DNA of 64,000 nt from Neckera pumila (lineage: Eukaryota; Streptophyta; Bryopsida; Hypnales; Neckeraceae), in assembly GCA_963969595.1 (NCBI GenBank), contig OZ018408.1, positions 34,224,108-34,288,107 on the forward strand. The letters are read 5' to 3'. The notes under the pieces are model-generated. The model was not told where the DNA came from. It searched no databases and worked only from the letters and a program-made list of their open reading frames with translations. The position numbers and the translations under genes are program-made. This document shows positions 61,180 to 64,000 of this stretch, piece by piece. Each line of letters opens with the position of its first letter. Position 1 is the first letter of the stretch.

Positions 61180-62030
61180 ACATGCCTATCATGGAGTGGA
61201 GTACAAGACTTAGGATTGGTCTTGGATGCACTCGGGATCTTGCATACCTGCGTGAGAATTGTCATCCTTAAATTATTCACTGGGACATCAAATCTTCCAA
61301 TATTCTACTTGACGAGAATTTTGAAGTGCACATATGGATGCGCTCGAGTTTGTATTGACATGATGCCTGATTATCTCTGCTGCATCAATAGTTCCGTTAA
61401 CTTAAATTGGAGGTATTTGTACATGATTTTTTGTAGCTGACCTGGGCTCTTCTATGTAACAGGTTGCAAATTTCGGGTTGGCAAAGCTGTCCAATGACAC
61501 AAACACCCATGTCTCGACTAGAGTCATGGGAACATTTGGTTCTTTTCTCCCCTGCATGAATATGCCACCAGTGGAAAGCTCACAGATAGATCAGATGTCT
61601 ACTCTTTTGGTGTTGTACTGTTGGAATTGGTTACTAGAAGAAAATTGTGTTGGATCCCACAAAATCATGTGGGATTGGTTTTGTTGAGTTCCTAGTTTCC
61701 AACGTAAAATTTTGCGCTGGAATGCGTTGAAATGCATTGGAATGTGTTGGAATGTGTTGGAATGCATTGGAATGACAATTTTCTAGTACTGGGAGGAAAC
61801 CAATAGACATGACCCAAGAAGTAGGATTCAAGAGCTTGGTAGAATGGGCAAGGCCTGTGGTGAATCGAATTCTTGAAACTGGCCATCTAGACAATCTTGT
61901 AGACCCCAATTTGAACGATGATTTTGACCATGACAAAATGTTGCATGTCGTTGAGACTGCGGCTGCATGCACGAGACATTCTGTACAAAAATGTCTGAGG
62001 ATGGCACATGTACATCTCAACATTTAGGAC
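61180..62030 (+). pseudogene. Broken receptor-like protein kinase (PERK type)
   Basis: Pieces of one kinase catalytic domain occur in order. First comes WSTRLRIGLGCTRDLAYLRE with a stop codon just before IIHWDIKSSNILLDENFEV. After a gap that may be an old intron come VANFGLAKLSND and [10 protein letters not shown]. Then, in another frame, [20 protein letters not shown] and LLELVTRRK. After a 10-bp minisatellite come GRKPIDMTQEVGFKSLVEWA and a C-terminal stretch. The spacing and the SLVEWARP region resemble proline-rich extensin-like receptor kinases. HRD is HWD and DFG is NFG. With a stop, frameshifts and no N-terminal half, it cannot encode an active kinase. Confidence 0.85.
61719..61775 (+). 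repeat. 10-bp minisatellite
   Basis: About five to six copies of GGAATGYRTT interrupt the kinase pseudogene. Confidence 0.85.
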
Positions 62031-64000
62031 CAACAAATTGTTAGCAATCATCATGTAGTTACTATTGTTTCATGGGTGTGTACATCAATTTGCAATTTAT
62101 TGCATCAGTATGATGCACACAATTATTGCAACAAATTGGTACTACTTTGTAATCAATACTAACTATGTGACTTCTATACCCTAATCACAAGTGTGCAAAA
62201 AACACAAATTATACACAAAAGTTTATATTCTTTATTGTGCATTTTTTGTGCGTTGAAGTACACGGAATATCCATGGCAATAATGTCATTGTTGTCATTTT
62301 AGCTTATTAAATGATATCAATATTTGATTGTTGTTCATAATTCTAATTAACAGTAATTTGTTTCTTAACTAAATTTCTTACATTTTGTTGGTCAAAATTT
62401 GATTAGTATACATTCTAATAAATTCTAATTTACATTTTAGTTATTGTACCAAATGATAGAACAAAATCCATCATTACTAGAGGCCACCAATTTAAGCTTG
62501 ACCTAAATCCATCAATAGGCTACCAAGAAAATTGATAGCATAGTGAAGGAATTACCTTATTGTAGCTTGAATTGATTCCATTAGTAGGCAACCAAGAAAC
62601 TTGACAGGCGTAGTAAAGGAATCTCTTCACTGGTAGTTGGTGAGAATTGAGAGTGAAGAGGTCTTCTTTATACTACAATCCACTCTACAAACATTCAAAA
62701 GATATAGGATAACTTGAAGAAGAGAGCTTGACTTCTCATAGTCAACTTGTTTTGAAAATGTATAAATTGTGTTCAAAGTAGAAATTTAGACCTCAATTTG
62801 GCATAATAAAGTACCTTTTTTCTTAAAACTTTGAACCAGTAAAAGTTGGTAAATGAATCTAGCTTTCACCTCCAAAAATCCTTTTAAGATTTAGAGCCTC
62901 TAGTCAAAAGGTATGGACAAAAGTCAAAGGCAATGATTGAAAATGTCAATAAAATGTCCTTTCCAACCCATCCCTAAACTTCGTCTATAACTTTTGATTG
63001 GAGATTCTAAATCTCAAACGGATTTTTTGGAATGAAAACCATCTTAATTTACCAACTTTTCTTAGTTCAAAGTTTTTGGAAAAATGTTATTCTATTATGC
63101 CTAAATAAGGTCTAAATTTCTCCTTTGAACACAATTCTTGCTTTTCAATTGACTTAGTATTGAAATTGTGAAAAATAAAAAAAAATTAATGTTAGTACAA
63201 TAACTATGCATGGACATGATGTTGTATGATTATTGCACTAACTTTATATGTCGTAGAAAAGCACTAATGCTACACGAAGTTAGTAAACCCCTAAAGTCAT
63301 ACATATTTCATTATGCATAGTTATCGTGCAACTTTAGCACTTCAAACTCAAATATGAATGACATGCTTCAAAACCACTAAAGTCATACATATTTCATCAT
63401 GCATAGTTATTGTGCAACTTTAGCACTTCAAACTCAAATATGAATGACATGCCTCAACTGCATGGTATTAATGAATGTCATTATTGTGTTCTAACAATGC
63501 TTCCAAGTGAATGAATGTAATATGAAAGCAGTGCTCAACAATAATTGTACGATTACTGTTGACGATTTGTGACAAAAGAACTTTGTGATGAGGTTTTGTA
63601 CGATTACTATTGATGATTCGTGACAAAGGAACTTTGTGATGTTAAGTTGGAAATCAAGCTTGGAGTGGGTTTTTTTTGTCTTTTTCAAAGTTGGGACTAA
63701 TAAGGTTATGACACATGTCCCAAAGTAGTGAGCATTCTTGAATGATTGGAATTGTAAGAGTCTAGACATTGGCTATTGGTGACATGCACTTTTTGGCTCC
63801 CAAAATTCACGATAATTTCAATTTTGGAAATAAACTTCTGAAAATTTTGCAATCCCCATATTTCCTATCTTCCTATATGGGAAAATTTTCCACCACCTCA
63901 TACTACGCACAATCTCCTCCAAAACTGCTTAAATGATCAACTACTGGTGCTTCTACATTAGTTTCTTCATTACTGCATCCTTCTGCAATGACTGTACATA
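62031..64000. other. Intergenic DNA with small tandem duplications
   Basis: No gene seen. An 86-bp unit is duplicated at about 63292-63463 (AAAGTCATACATATTTCAT start), and a roughly 57-bp unit at about 63546-63650 (TGTACGATTACTRTTGA start). Confidence 0.55.

Overview
This window looks like nuclear DNA of a land plant. Every gene I could identify is of plant or general eukaryotic type: a peroxisomal ACX4-type acyl-CoA oxidase with 13 proposed exons, a plastid-targeted protein of the Arabidopsis At4g37920 family, two phenylalanine ammonia-lyase (PAL) genes, an MPDU1/PQ-loop protein and a U6 snRNA with the plant USE+TATA promoter layout. The AT-rich intergenic DNA is full of small DNA transposons. 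The multi-intron PAL genes (seed-plant PALs usually have one intron) point to a seed-free plant such as a lycophyte, fern or bryophyte. That placement is an inference and I do not name a species. All gene models below were joined by hand from GT..AG (one GC..AG) boundaries and reading phase.

Layout. 1-6.8 kb: no gene; a PIF/Harbinger-like foldback MITE (1.5-2.0 kb), a TTAA element (3.9-4.8 kb) and a hAT-like MITE (5.8 kb). 6.8-13.1 kb, minus: ACX4, with a U6 snRNA gene (minus, 11.2-11.3 kb) nested in one intron. 13.1-27 kb: no protein gene recognised; TTAA elements, a 1.1 kb inverted repeat (18.8-19.9 kb) and a CACTA element carrying a tRNA-like/SINE head (20.8-21.4 kb). 27.6-28.7 kb: a four-unit tandem array just upstream of an unrecognised 5-exon plus-strand gene (28.9-30.6 kb). 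31.2-33.9 kb, minus: a PAL paralogue without the MIO-forming tripeptide. 34.0 kb: an orphan coding fragment next to its start. 34.7-37.6 kb: three TTAA elements. 39.1-42.1 kb, minus: the plastid protein. 43.4-46.9 kb, minus: an intact, MIO-containing PAL. 53.1-53.8 kb, minus: MPDU1. 54-64 kb: TTAA elements, a Stowaway-like MITE and a broken receptor-kinase fragment (61.2-62.0 kb).

The genes do not form one pathway. The two PALs are a dispersed tandem pair on one strand with the plastid gene between them. One copy keeps all catalytic motifs I could check (phenylalanine to cinnamate, entry to phenylpropanoids). The other keeps an open frame over three exons but has lost the MIO triad and two further active-site residues, so it is probably a pseudoenzyme.

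The most unusual repeat signal is a group of at least ten segments bounded by TTAA with termini close to CCCCTAAAGG. This is the hallmark of piggyBac-type elements, present here as several unrelated-interior, apparently non-coding families.
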